The position numbers and the translations under genes were made by a program. A DNA stretch of 64,000 nucleotides from Bacteroidota bacterium (GTDB lineage: Bacteria > Bacteroidota > Bacteroidia > Cytophagales > Cytophagaceae), in the NCBI GenBank assembly GCA_023428135.1, contig JAEYZG010000018.1:62001-126000 (forward strand), given 5' to 3'. Shown here piece by piece: positions 9,568 through 17,657 of the stretch (its first letter is position 1; the number at the start of each line of letters is the position of its first letter). The notes beneath the pieces are model-generated. The model was not told the DNA's origin, ran no database searches, and saw only the letters and a program-made list of their open reading frames with translations.

Positions 9568-11502
9568 ATGTCCTACAAAATTGTAAAGGGGAATTATCTA
9601 AAAAATCTTCAGGAGCAAATTGAAAAACTTAGAAAAGATGTTATCAGTGCTACAGATTTTATTAAAAATATCGAAAAAGGAGATCTGAATGCTGATTATA
9701 CGGGTGATGCAGAAGATAAGAATAGCCTGATCCATGCATTACTAAGTATGAGAGAGCAAATGCAGGTAATTGCAGTGCGCGAAGGTGAAAGGAACTGGGT
9801 AACAGAGGGACTTGCGAAGTTTGCAGATATTTTAAGGACCAAGAATGAGAATATTAAAATACTAAGTGAAAATATCATATCTAATCTTGTCAACTACCTT
9901 AAAGCAAATCAGGGCAGCTTTTTTATCTTAAATGATGAAGATGAGAATGATAAGTTTCTGGAGTTAATTGCCTGTTATGCCTACGACAGAAAAAAGTTTG
10001 CTCAGAAAAGGGTTGAAGTAGGAGAAGGGCTTCTCGGGCAGTCATTTTTAGAGAAGGAAACTACCTATTTAACGCAAATACCTGATAACTATCTTAGTAT
10101 CACTTCCGGATTAGGAGAAGCACTTCCCAGAGCTATCATTATTGTTCCTATAAAAGTAAATGATGTTGTTTATGGTATGCTTGAGATTGCTTCTTTCAAT
10201 GAGTTTAAGGCCCATCATAAAGAGTTCCTGGAGAAGCTGGGAGAAAGTATAGCCTCTTCAATATCAAGCGTAAAAATCAGTGAAAGGACTCAAAAGCTAC
10301 TTCAGGCGTCACAGATAGCTTCCGAAGAAATGAAGTCTCAGGAAGAAGAGTTGAGACAAAATATGGAAGAAATGAATGCTACCCAGGAAGAACTGGCCAG
10401 GCATGCTGCAGAATCCAGAAGTTTATTGGCTGCACTTGATTCCATTGCTGTAGTTGTTGAGTATAGTTTACAGGGAGATATTCTGAAGGTCAATGACAAA
10501 ATGAGAGCTATTTCAGGTCTTCAAGAGGAGGCGTTGGTTGGATTGAATTTATTCGATTTTTGTCAATCAGAGAAAGAAAAGGTGGAAGCCAAGGCGATGT
10601 GGGAGGATATAAAAAGAGGGAAATCAGTAACGAAGGTAGGAAAACACAAGAGTGAAGGCGGAATTATTTGGTTACAGGAATATTATAGTCCGATCATTGA
10701 CAGGAATGGTGACCTTATTAGGATTTTGGAAATTGCTATAGATATTACCGAAAGCAAACGACAGGAATTGTTACTCTCTGAAAAAGCCGATGAAATGAGG
10801 GCGCAGGAAGAAGAGCTGAGGCAAAATATGGAGGAGATGCAAACGATCCAGGAGGAGCTTTCCCTCAAAGAGGCAGAGTCGAAAAGTTTACTTACTGCTA
10901 TTGACAGTCTTGCTATTCTTACAGAATATGATAGCGATGGGAATATGCTCAAAATCAATGACCAGATTGAAAAGATTCTTGGTATGCCAGCTAATACCTT
11001 AGTAGGACAGAATTATATGAGTTTTTGCAATACTGATGAAGAGAAGGCTGAAGGTACGTTAATGTGGCAAAATCTAAAACAAGGACAAGCCTATGTAAAA
11101 ATTAGGAAAATGAAGGTTGAAAATAAAAATTTCTGGCTTCAGGAATATTATAATCCGGTAATGGATCATGATGGGAGAATTCAAAAGGTTTATGGTATAA
11201 TCATAGATATTTCAGATTCTAAAAGGCAGGAAGATGAACTGATTGCGCAGGCTGAACAAATGAGAGCTCAGGAAGAAGAATTAATGCAAAGTATGGAAGA
11301 AATGCAGTCTATTCAGGATGAACTTTCCCAAAAAGCAAAAGAAATGGAGGATATCAGAGCGCTTGAAAAGCAAAGAGCAGACAATCAAATAGAAGCTCAG
11401 AAAAAATTGATGCAAAACTTTATGGAGAAAGTAAAACAAACAGAAAATGACTATAAAGCTAAAATTGCAGCATTAGAGAATAAACTATCCGGAATGAATT
11501 AA
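9568..11502 (+). CDS. GAF-PAS-PAS sensor protein without an output domain
   Basis: The ATG at 9568 is preferred over a TTG at 9562. The ~644-residue protein begins with a coiled segment and a HAMP-like helix (ISATDFIKNIEKGDLNADY), then a GAF domain (~90-235, GEGLLGQSFLEKETTYLTQIP). Two PAS domains follow (~290-400 and ~440-550), each led by an almost identical coiled linker (AQEEELRQNMEEMQ), and a final coiled coil ends the protein. There is no histidine kinase, GGDEF or methyl-accepting domain, so it probably works through protein contacts. A close paralogue lies at 38407-40674. A SpoIIAA-like gene starts 29 bp downstream and may share the transcript. The ligand is not predictable. Proteins of this design are abundant in gliding Cytophaga-type bacteria. 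Confidence 0.7.
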   Translation: MSYKIVKGNYLKNLQEQIEKLRKDVISATDFIKNIEKGDLNADYTGDAEDKNSLIHALLSMREQMQVIAVREGERNWVTEGLAKFADILRTKNENIKILSENIISNLVNYLKANQGSFFILNDEDENDKFLELIACYAYDRKKFAQKRVEVGEGLLGQSFLEKETTYLTQIPDNYLSITSGLGEALPRAIIIVPIKVNDVVYGMLEIASFNEFKAHHKEFLEKLGESIASSISSVKISERTQKLLQASQIASEEMKSQEEELRQNMEEMNATQEELARHAAESRSLLAALDSIAVVVEYSLQGDILKVNDKMRAISGLQEEALVGLNLFDFCQSEKEKVEAKAMWEDIKRGKSVTKVGKHKSEGGIIWLQEYYSPIIDRNGDLIRILEIAIDITESKRQELLLSEKADEMRAQEEELRQNMEEMQTIQEELSLKEAESKSLLTAIDSLAILTEYDSDGNMLKINDQIEKILGMPANTLVGQNYMSFCNTDEEKAEGTLMWQNLKQGQAYVKIRKMKVENKNFWLQEYYNPVMDHDGRIQKVYGIIIDISDSKRQEDELIAQAEQMRAQEEELMQSMEEMQSIQDELSQKAKEMEDIRALEKQRADNQIEAQKKLMQNFMEKVKQTENDYKAKIAALENKLSGMN

Positions 11503-11531
11503 TAACTTAACCAAAACAATCTACTTTTGCT

Positions 11532-11912
11532 ATGAAAAATGATGTTTTAAAAATTAATTATAATAAAGAAATTGACGCTGTTGTACTGGAATGGATTACA
11601 GCTCCCATTTCCTCTGAATTCAGAGAAGGTTTAACCCAAGGTTTGGAATTGTTAAAGTCAACCAAAGCTAAAAATTGGATTGGTGATGTTAGAAACCTTG
11701 GAGCTATTGATCCCGATGATCAGAAATGGTCAAATGAAGAGTGGTTTCCTAAAGTACTAGCTTCCGGGTTGAAAAAAGTGGGAGTTATAATCTCGGATGA
11801 TATTTTTAATCAAATGAGCATTGATGAAATTATGAGTAAAGTAGAAAGTGCTGGTTTTGCATCACAATACTTTGATGATATTGATAAAGCTGCTCAGTGG
11901 ATGAAAGAATAG
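11532..11912 (+). CDS. SpoIIAA-like (STAS/SEC14-like) protein
   Basis: This 126-residue soluble protein has alternating strands and helices that fit the SpoIIAA-like fold: VLKINYNKEIDAVVLEWI, then a helix, KNWIGDVRNLGAID, then KKVGVIISDDIF and a C-terminal helix (YFDDIDKAAQWM). Such proteins in Bacteroidota often sit beside sensors. It follows the GAF/PAS sensor by 29 bp, so it could be the partner that sensor controls. No phosphorylatable serine can be assigned confidently. A strong terminator follows at 11936-11970. Confidence 0.55.
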   Translation: MKNDVLKINYNKEIDAVVLEWITAPISSEFREGLTQGLELLKSTKAKNWIGDVRNLGAIDPDDQKWSNEEWFPKVLASGLKKVGVIISDDIFNQMSIDEIMSKVESAGFASQYFDDIDKAAQWMKE

Positions 11913-11935
11913 TTAAATAAGTGGTATAATTAACA

Positions 11936-11970
11936 AGCACAAATGGATAGAAAACATTTGTGCTTTTTTA
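11936..11970 (+). terminator. Rho-independent terminator after the sensor/SpoIIAA pair
   Basis: AAGCACAAATG at 11936-11946 pairs with CATTTGTGCTT at 11955-11965, giving an 11-bp stem and 8-nt loop followed by TTTTT. Confidence 0.9.
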
Positions 11971-12139
11971 TTTAATTCAGTTAAAGGGAAATAGGGGAGA
12001 TTCCTGAAAATTGAAGGAATATTAATTGTCTTTTTCCGTTACAAAATGTAATTCATTTTAAAAAATGGTAAAGTTTTGATTATTTATAACATCCTATTTT
12101 TATAACTTAGATCAGTAAACTATAAATAATAGAATATCA

Positions 12140-13144
12140 ATGCGCTTTAAAAGAAAATTAGCTTTAATTGGTTGTATTTTATCCCTTTTCCTTAGTAATA
12201 CAAGCACTTTTGCTCAGAGTAATATTGTGGAAAAATATGGTCAGCTTTCCGTAAAAGGAAACTACATTGTCGGGCAGTACGGTGATACAGTACAATTGCG
12301 TGGCATGTCTCTCTTCTGGAGCCAGTGGATGAGTCAGTATTATAATCCATATGTCGTAAAGTTCCTTAAAGACAAATGGAAATCTACGGTGATCAGAGCT
12401 GCGATGGGTGTAGAAATGGGAGGATATGCAGATAGCAGGGCTTCAGAGAGAGAAAAGGTAATGACTATAGTGGATGCCGCAATACGAAATGGCATTTATG
12501 TTATTATTGATTATCATAGCCATGAAGCGCATACCAGTCCGGATATGGCAAAGAAATTTTTTGCTGATATGGCGAAGAAATATGGAAAGTATCCTAATGT
12601 ACTGTATGAAATATACAATGAGCCATTAAATTATGTAAGTTGGTCAAAAGACATTAAGCCATATGCTGAAACGGTGATTGAAAGTATTCGTCAATATGAT
12701 CCGGATAACATTATCATAATCGGGACCAGACAGTGGTCGCAGATGGTGAGTGAAGCGGCTGAAGATCCTGTTAAAGACACAAACTCTGTATATACTCTAC
12801 ACTTCTATGCTGGCTCGCACAAGCAATGGCTGAGAGATGAAGCTAAAAAAGCGATGGATAAAGGGATAGCACTATTTGTAACAGAATTCGGTACTTGTCA
12901 TGCCAGTGGTAACGGAAGCTATGATCCTGAAGAAACAAAAATCTGGTTTGATTTTATGGATAAATATAAAATCAGCTGGTGCAACTGGTCTATTGCTGAC
13001 AAAGACGAAACAGCTTCTGCATTAAAGCCAGGCGGCTTTAGCGCAGGGGGCTGGGAAGATTCAGACCTGACTCCTTCAGGTATCTTGATAAGAGATGAGA
13101 TGATATTGAAGAATACACCAATTGTACCGTCTAAGAAAAAGTAA
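12140..13144 (+). CDS. GH5 endoglucanase (cellulase), exported
   Basis: The 334-residue product has a signal peptide (residues 1-25, ending TFAQ) followed directly by a single GH5 catalytic barrel of the GH5_2 bacterial endoglucanase type. The RG of LRGMSLFW, the DYHSHEA motif, the acid/base Glu161 in EIYNEP and the nucleophile Glu249 in FVTEFGT are all present, with HFYAGSH between them. It would hydrolyse internal beta-1,4 bonds in cellulose or related glucans. It ends soon after the catalytic domain, in SKKK, with no carbohydrate-binding module and no T9SS sorting domain. It is therefore probably periplasmic or released through Sec only, which is unusual for a cellulase in this group but has precedent in Cytophaga. 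Monocistronic, with its own terminator. Confidence 0.9.
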   Translation: MRFKRKLALIGCILSLFLSNTSTFAQSNIVEKYGQLSVKGNYIVGQYGDTVQLRGMSLFWSQWMSQYYNPYVVKFLKDKWKSTVIRAAMGVEMGGYADSRASEREKVMTIVDAAIRNGIYVIIDYHSHEAHTSPDMAKKFFADMAKKYGKYPNVLYEIYNEPLNYVSWSKDIKPYAETVIESIRQYDPDNIIIIGTRQWSQMVSEAAEDPVKDTNSVYTLHFYAGSHKQWLRDEAKKAMDKGIALFVTEFGTCHASGNGSYDPEETKIWFDFMDKYKISWCNWSIADKDETASALKPGGFSAGGWEDSDLTPSGILIRDEMILKNTPIVPSKKK

Positions 13145-13175
13145 CTTTTAAAACCTTTGCTGGTTATAAGAATCT

Positions 13176-13216
13176 AAAGCGTAGTCCTTATATTTATATT
13201 GGCTACGCTTTTTTGT
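13176..13216 (+). terminator. Terminator after the GH5 gene
   Basis: AAAGCGTAG at 13176-13184 pairs with CTACGCTTT at 13203-13211, followed by TTTTG and more T. Confidence 0.85.
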
Positions 13217-13242
13217 TTTTAAGTATAACTGAATCTTGAAAT

Positions 13243-13662
13243 ATGAAATTAACTTTACTGGTATTGTCTTCAGCCTTGATAATTATTGGTGCAACATATC
13301 CGGATCATATCAATCAGAATGAAACGCAGCAGTCAGCTACGAGGGGTAAAAAGATATATGAAGAATATTGTCTTTCATGTCACCAGACAGATGGGAGCGG
13401 GGTTCCCAGATTAAATCCTCCACTAAAGAAAACAAGCTATGTGCTGGGACCGCAGGATAAGTTGATTAAAATTCTGCTTAATGGTCTGGAGGAAGAAATT
13501 GAAATCAATGGAGAGTATTATTCTAATCCAATGCCGGCTTTTGGATCTGTTTTAAACGATCAACAGATTGCTGATGTGCTTACATATGTTAGGAGTAATT
13601 TTGGGAATAAGGCCAGTGCTGTTCCTGCTTCTAAGGTGAAGGAAGTGAGAGCGGCGAAATAA
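13243..13662 (+). CDS. Exported class I cytochrome c
   Basis: The 139-residue product has an N-terminal hydrophobic export signal (residues 1-18). The haem motif is C43-L-S-C46-H47 in YEEYCLSCHQTDGSG, and the distal ligand Met97 lies in NPMPAFGSVL. A C-terminal helix (DQQIADVLTYVRSNFG) completes the small cytochrome fold. This type often partners PQQ-dependent sugar or alcohol dehydrogenases or delivers electrons to oxidases in the periplasm. No dehydrogenase gene is beside it, so its partner is unknown. The short Ala/Val/Lys-rich tail after the domain is probably unstructured. Confidence 0.8.
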   Translation: MKLTLLVLSSALIIIGATYPDHINQNETQQSATRGKKIYEEYCLSCHQTDGSGVPRLNPPLKKTSYVLGPQDKLIKILLNGLEEEIEINGEYYSNPMPAFGSVLNDQQIADVLTYVRSNFGNKASAVPASKVKEVRAAK

Positions 13663-13705
13663 TGAAAGGTTAACTCTGCCATACTATCGTGGCATGGAGC
13701 AGGAA

Positions 13706-13758
13706 ATTGTCTGAACTGGGATTCATGGGATTATAGGATAGACAGGATTATCTTCGAA
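13706..13758. repeat. Dispersed repeat 'TTGTCTGAACTGGGATTC', copy A
   Basis: The segment ATTGTCTGAACTGGGATTCA and the following GGATAGACAGGATTATC recur nearly unchanged at 14535, 17248 and 17359. It is non-coding. This element is of the dispersed palindromic type common in Bacteroidota genomes; its mobilising enzyme is not in the window. Confidence 0.8.
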
Positions 13759-13776
13759 AATATTCGCAACCGTGGC

Positions 13777-13872
13777 TTGTCCCCTGACAAGTCATTTTGT
13801 TATAACTTTTGTTTTAACTCATTCTATGGATAGGTTTTAGTTGATGGGAAATGGTGGATTGTCAGGGGACCA
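13777..13872. repeat. Long inverted repeat with TTGTCCCCTGACAA arms
   Basis: TTGTCCCCTGACAA at 13777-13790 recurs in inverted orientation at 13859-13872 with one mismatch, making a 14-bp stem around a ~68-nt loop. The left arm is also internally palindromic (CTTGTC and GACAAG). It lies just downstream of the minus-strand DoxX gene and could end its transcript, although no T-run is obvious. Confidence 0.6.
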
Positions 13873-13901
13873 AAGAGCTGACGATTTTTTTTAACGTTGA
13901 T

Positions 13902-14333
13902 TTATACTCCATTTTTAGTCAAAGTTTTGTCAACCGACCAATATCCAGCACCTTTGATTAATAAAAATATACTTCCCAAAAGCATTGCCCAGTCGGTTCT
14001 GCTACCGTGCATCATTTCCCAAAAACCTTTTTCGGCTAAAATTTCTGATTTGGTTGTTGCAATGGCTACTAACATAATTATGATAAGTGGAATACTAGCC
14101 AATCTTGTCAAAAGCCCAATGACCATTAGCGTTCCGCAAACAATTTCAAAAGTACCAACAAAACTTCCTAGAAACTCAGGTAAAGGCAAACCAATTTTTG
14201 CAAATCTTCCTGCTCCAAGAGTGTCGGCAAATAAAAATTTCTGAATACCTTCTGAGAGAAATACCGCTCCAACCATCAATCTGATTAAGATTGTTGTTTT
14301 TGAATTGTCTGTATTTAATATTCGGTTTTTCAT
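13902..14333 (-). CDS. DoxX family membrane protein
   Basis: This 143-residue integral membrane protein has four predicted helices. The DoxX hallmarks are LIRLMVGAVFLSEGIQKFLF, then FVGTFEIVCGTLMVIGLLTRLAS and a final helix LLGSIFLLIKGAGYWSVD. Members of the family are quinone-linked or detoxification-associated membrane proteins; the substrate is unknown here. It is the first of a run of minus-strand accessory genes. Its upstream region is the promoter-bearing repeat at 14365-14530, so the repeat probably drives it. The leader between the predicted -7 box and the ATG is about 68 bp. Confidence 0.8.
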   Translation of the reverse strand: MKNRILNTDNSKTTILIRLMVGAVFLSEGIQKFLFADTLGAGRFAKIGLPLPEFLGSFVGTFEIVCGTLMVIGLLTRLASIPLIIIMLVAIATTKSEILAEKGFWEMMHGSRTDWAMLLGSIFLLIKGAGYWSVDKTLTKNGV

Positions 14334-14364
14334 TTTTTGTTGTCAGTTCATTGTCTTTACACAA

Positions 14365-14530
14365 CTGTTTATATTCCCTCCTAGGAACATATATTTCATT
14401 CCAAAGTAAAAGGATATTTGCACCTTTCCAAAAAGGAAAAAATAAAGATCAATTACTGAAAGGAGAGTGGTTATGATTCTGAAAAAGCTGGATAAGCTTC
14501 CTTGTTTTAAAATTTATTGATGTCATCGCT
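14365..14530 (-). repeat. Promoter-bearing dispersed repeat R, copy 1 (attI-Pc-like)
   Basis: This is the most diverged copy of a repeat also found at 23800-23987 and 26528-26710. Read on the minus strand, all share a CTTCC block, TTTTTGG, 19 bp, TA-box, and a final AATATAAACAG-like end next to a G/TT junction, after which the sequences differ completely. Each copy directly precedes a different minus-strand gene. Here the hairpin part at the far end is degraded (TTATTGATGTCATCGC). Confidence 0.6.
14401..14434 (-). promoter_or_regulatory. Bacteroidota-type promoter for doxX-like gene
   Basis: On the minus strand TTTTTGG (14434-14428), a 19-bp spacer and TACTTTGG (14408-14401) resemble the Bacteroidota -33 TTTG and -7 TAnnTTTG boxes. 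The spacing is identical to that in the other two repeat copies. Confidence 0.6.
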
Positions 14531-14534
14531 ATAT

Positions 14535-14623
14535 ATTGTCTGAACTGGGATTCATGGGATTAATGGATAGACAGGATTATCTACGAAGAGGATTCATGGG
14601 ATGATGTGGATTGTACTGTGATC
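14535..14623. repeat. Dispersed repeat 'TTGTCTGAAC', copy B
   Basis: This copy extends further than copy A: after GACAGGATTATC it continues with CTACGAAGAGGATTCATGG and GATGTGGATTGTACTG, both also found in copy D. The rest of the gap to 14877 contains no gene that I can support, only a short CTCAGATTCTTCGC / TCAGAATGACA stretch of the kind often dispersed in such genomes. Confidence 0.8.
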
Positions 14624-14877
14624 TGACAGACCACGGAGCAGTTCTGTAAATCATAATAGGGTGTTGGTTATCTTGAATCCTGCTAAGGATCTGATAGTTA
14701 CAAAAAAAATGTTATTTAAACTACCATTTTGCCAGATAGCTTAATTTTATTCATTTTGAAAGCTCAGATTCTTCGCAGGCTCAGAATGACAAAGGAAAGA
14801 TTTTGTTAAGTGGACTATGGTCTGGGAACAGGCAAAGGTGCAGCAGAAGTTATCACTCCCTCGTCGCAGACTTAAAC

Positions 14878-17004
14878 CTACTTTACAACCTTAGTCGTAT
14901 ACAAATTTCCCCCGTTTTCGGTAATTACCACAAAGAGCAAGCCTTTTACCTTTGACATATCGATTTGCGTCAACGAACTTTCTATTCTTCGCTTTTCAAT
15001 TAAATGACCGCTTAATGAATATATTTCACAATGATAATCCTTACTAGAAAAATCTTTTATTTCCGCAAATACCTGATCGGCAGTTGAATTATACCAAACT
15101 TTTACATTCCTATTTTCAGCAATGTCAAAAGTATTGGTTATTTTTTCTTCATAGGTGGTTGAAGCAAGTTTAGGTAAGACGGAATATATGCCGTTATTGG
15201 TATTTTCATTGACCCCAGCGGTATTTGTCAATTTATAATTGGCATCAAAATAGTCCTGTCCACGCAGAAATGCAGTATAGAAGGTTTGTCCGGGGAATCC
15301 GCCATCGGTTGTTATATCTACAAGATACCATTTACCATCGACCTGAACATAATTCCAGGCATGATTTTCCCACGTATCGGTTACCGTATTGGTGTGTAGC
15401 CTTCCCGAAACATACAAGCAAGGTATTCCGGCCTTCTGGCAGAGCAGCAGAAACGCACGGGATAAACCTTCGCAAACAGCTTTTTGCTTTAAAAAAGCAC
15501 CTTTTATATTACCCGAATATGCCGACGCAAGTCCACCATAATCTGTCCAATCAATCAAGCCGTCATGAAGCACCTTAAGTTTTTCGTGAGTTGACATTCC
15601 ATCGGTAATATTGGCAATAATCTCATTGCAGATTGTATCTATACGAACCAACTCGTTCAAATACGATTCAGGGGTGTGTACGGCCGCAATACGGCCGTAA
15701 TACGTTCCCGTAACTTCATCCTGACGTGGAATGGAGTTTAAAATGTACATCTCGGGAACATCACGATAGATGCGTGTAAGCATATACATCAAAGAATAGA
15801 AGTCGGTCGTAAATCCCTGTCCTGCAAAATCAAAATCTACCCGATGATAAATAGAGCCGGCAGCTTTATTAGCATCAAAACGACAAAGCGTTTCCAGTAT
15901 ATAATCATACATTGCTTTATCTCTTTCTGAAAGTTCATTGTATCCATACCTATACACTTGTGAACCTGAAGGGACTAATGCAACTATACTATCTTTTATT
16001 GCTTCTAAATCAACCTCTGCTTCTTCAATAATTTGCGTGGCATACTTTGCTACACATCCGTAGGTTTCGGATTGTAATTCCAATACAAAATTGGTTTTGT
16101 TTTTTACCGTAGCCAGATTTTTGCATAAATCAAACGCCTTGTCGCCAATTGACAGTAGCGTACTCGGCAGCTGAACAAACGAAATACTTGCACAACCATA
16201 AAATGCCATTTTGCCTATAGTCTGCAAACCTTCGTTCAATAGCAGATATGTTAAATTGGGGCAATCAGCAAAAGCACTTGATTCTATTGTTTTTACCGAA
16301 GCAGGGATATTTACAAGCATAAGTTCGGAACATTTTCCAAACGCCTGAACCCCAATAGTAGTAAGTTTCCCTGTATTAGAAATATTTATTTCCGTGAGTG
16401 CAGTACATGAATTAAATGCGCCGTCGGCAATGGTGGTTACATTATCTGGAATGGTCACGCTTGTGACACCCGAACAGTATTGAAAGGCGGAACTTGGTAT
16501 GGTTGTTATTTCACTATTCACTTCCACATCTCCCTGCACATTCCGTGGCACGAAGAAAAGCGAAACGGGATTCTTTTTATAAAGAATCCCATTTTCACTA
16601 AAGAACACGATGTTATTTCCTTCTACTTGAATGGAATTCAAATTATTGCATAATGAAAACACCCCACTTCCAATAGCTACCACAGATGACGGTAGAGTTA
16701 GAGTATTCAGTAATTTACTACCGGCAAATGCATCATTACCAATTGCCGTTACTGAATAGGTAAGATTGTTATAGGTTATGGTTGATGGTATGCGTACATT
16801 ATTTGTATATAACTCTCCTGCCGTATAATACATCCAACCATCAGTTCCATTATCGCCATATCCACGACAGGTAACCTCGACTGTATTTGCACTTGTTATA
16901 TTATAGTAAACGCCCTCTACAAGTATTTCAGCCTTAGCAGAAGACATGAATAAAAGGAAGATAAGAGAAACGGATAGTTTTTCTAAGTACAAATTTCTTT
17001 TCAT
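14878..17004 (-). CDS. BspA-type LRR plus transglutaminase-like surface protein, T9SS cargo
   Basis: An internal ATG at 17004 gives a proper signal peptide (KRNLYLEKLSVSLIFLLFMSSAKA), so it is preferred over the frame's first ATG at 17058. The ~708-residue product has 5-7 BspA/LRR_5 repeats (~70-310, e.g. VTTIADGAFNSCTALTEI), a transglutaminase-like domain (~470-570) with the triad Cys511 (KAVCEGLSRAF), His548 (WENHAWNY) and Asp563 (YLVDITTD), and a C-terminal T9SS sorting domain ending TTKVVK. It should be surface-anchored or secreted, acting in adhesion or peptide crosslinking/cleavage. The gene is flanked on both sides by dispersed repeats. Its composition is more GC-rich than its neighbours and resembles gut-type Bacteroidales proteins, suggesting transfer. 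Confidence 0.8.
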   Translation of the reverse strand: MKRNLYLEKLSVSLIFLLFMSSAKAEILVEGVYYNITSANTVEVTCRGYGDNGTDGWMYYTAGELYTNNVRIPSTITYNNLTYSVTAIGNDAFAGSKLLNTLTLPSSVVAIGSGVFSLCNNLNSIQVEGNNIVFFSENGILYKKNPVSLFFVPRNVQGDVEVNSEITTIPSSAFQYCSGVTSVTIPDNVTTIADGAFNSCTALTEINISNTGKLTTIGVQAFGKCSELMLVNIPASVKTIESSAFADCPNLTYLLLNEGLQTIGKMAFYGCASISFVQLPSTLLSIGDKAFDLCKNLATVKNKTNFVLELQSETYGCVAKYATQIIEEAEVDLEAIKDSIVALVPSGSQVYRYGYNELSERDKAMYDYILETLCRFDANKAAGSIYHRVDFDFAGQGFTTDFYSLMYMLTRIYRDVPEMYILNSIPRQDEVTGTYYGRIAAVHTPESYLNELVRIDTICNEIIANITDGMSTHEKLKVLHDGLIDWTDYGGLASAYSGNIKGAFLKQKAVCEGLSRAFLLLCQKAGIPCLYVSGRLHTNTVTDTWENHAWNYVQVDGKWYLVDITTDGGFPGQTFYTAFLRGQDYFDANYKLTNTAGVNENTNNGIYSVLPKLASTTYEEKITNTFDIAENRNVKVWYNSTADQVFAEIKDFSSKDYHCEIYSLSGHLIEKRRIESSLTQIDMSKVKGLLFVVITENGGNLYTTKVVK

Positions 17005-17247
17005 AATTCTTTCAAATAAAGACAAGTATAAAATTGCACAAAGTGCAACCTTTCCCATTTCTGAAGCTGTATAATTTTAAGATTATTCATCCTATTTTAT
17101 AGTTACTTCCATCCAACTATTATATATACGTACAATAGCAAACAAGGATTTTTATGAGGTAGCTTTGCTATGTACCTTTATTTGTATTATTTAAAGATTT
17201 CTCGTTGTGCTTGTTTGATCTTTTTGGGCATTTTATAACAAGGCAAT

Positions 17248-17355
17248 ATTGTCTGAACTGGGATTCATGTGATTAAGGGATAGACAGGATTATCTACGAC
17301 TTTATTAGAGGGAACGAAATCCAATTAATCCATTCATCCCAAAAATCCCGATTCA
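17248..17355. repeat. Dispersed repeat copy C with its inverted partner
   Basis: The left half, starting ATTGTCTGAACTGGGATTCA at 17248, is followed at 17318-17355 by a segment whose reverse complement (TGAATCGGGATT, GGGATGAATGG) resembles the left half. Together they can fold into one hairpin of about 108 nt. This shows the complete palindromic form of the element. Confidence 0.65.
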
Positions 17356-17358
17356 AAA

Positions 17359-17446
17359 ATTGTCTGAACTGGGATTCATGGGATTAGGGGATAGACAGGA
17401 TTATCTACGAAGAGGATTTATGGATGATGTGGATTGTACTGTTATC
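17359..17446. repeat. Dispersed repeat 'TTGTCTGAAC', copy D
   Basis: This copy starts 4 bp after copy C ends and matches copy B almost to the end (GATGTGGATTGTACTG). The gap 17059-17657 otherwise holds no gene that I can support. Confidence 0.8.
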
Positions 17447-17657
17447 GCAGATTCCTCAACTTTCCTAAAGCTGATCCCGAATCCTTAAAGTCTTTCTTGA
17501 TGAAGTATAAATTCAATGTTTTGCCCCTGATTGGGCTTTTAACAGCTTCATCTAATGACTCAAATTTTGTTTTGAAGATCCACTTCACCTTTTTAAATAC
17601 ATATTAACCAGCGTCTTTGTAGCCCACGATTCTTCGGGCAGCTGGAGCTTTTTTAAG

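Noticed and set aside
13897..14244. Plus-strand frame opposite DoxX
   Set aside because: The minus strand encodes a clear DoxX protein with four helices.
14291..14476. Plus-strand frame across repeat R copy 1
   Set aside because: Its content is the repeat and promoter boxes with no start signal.
15225..15578. Plus-strand frame opposite the LRR protein
   Set aside because: It lies inside the transglutaminase domain coding region and has no family match.
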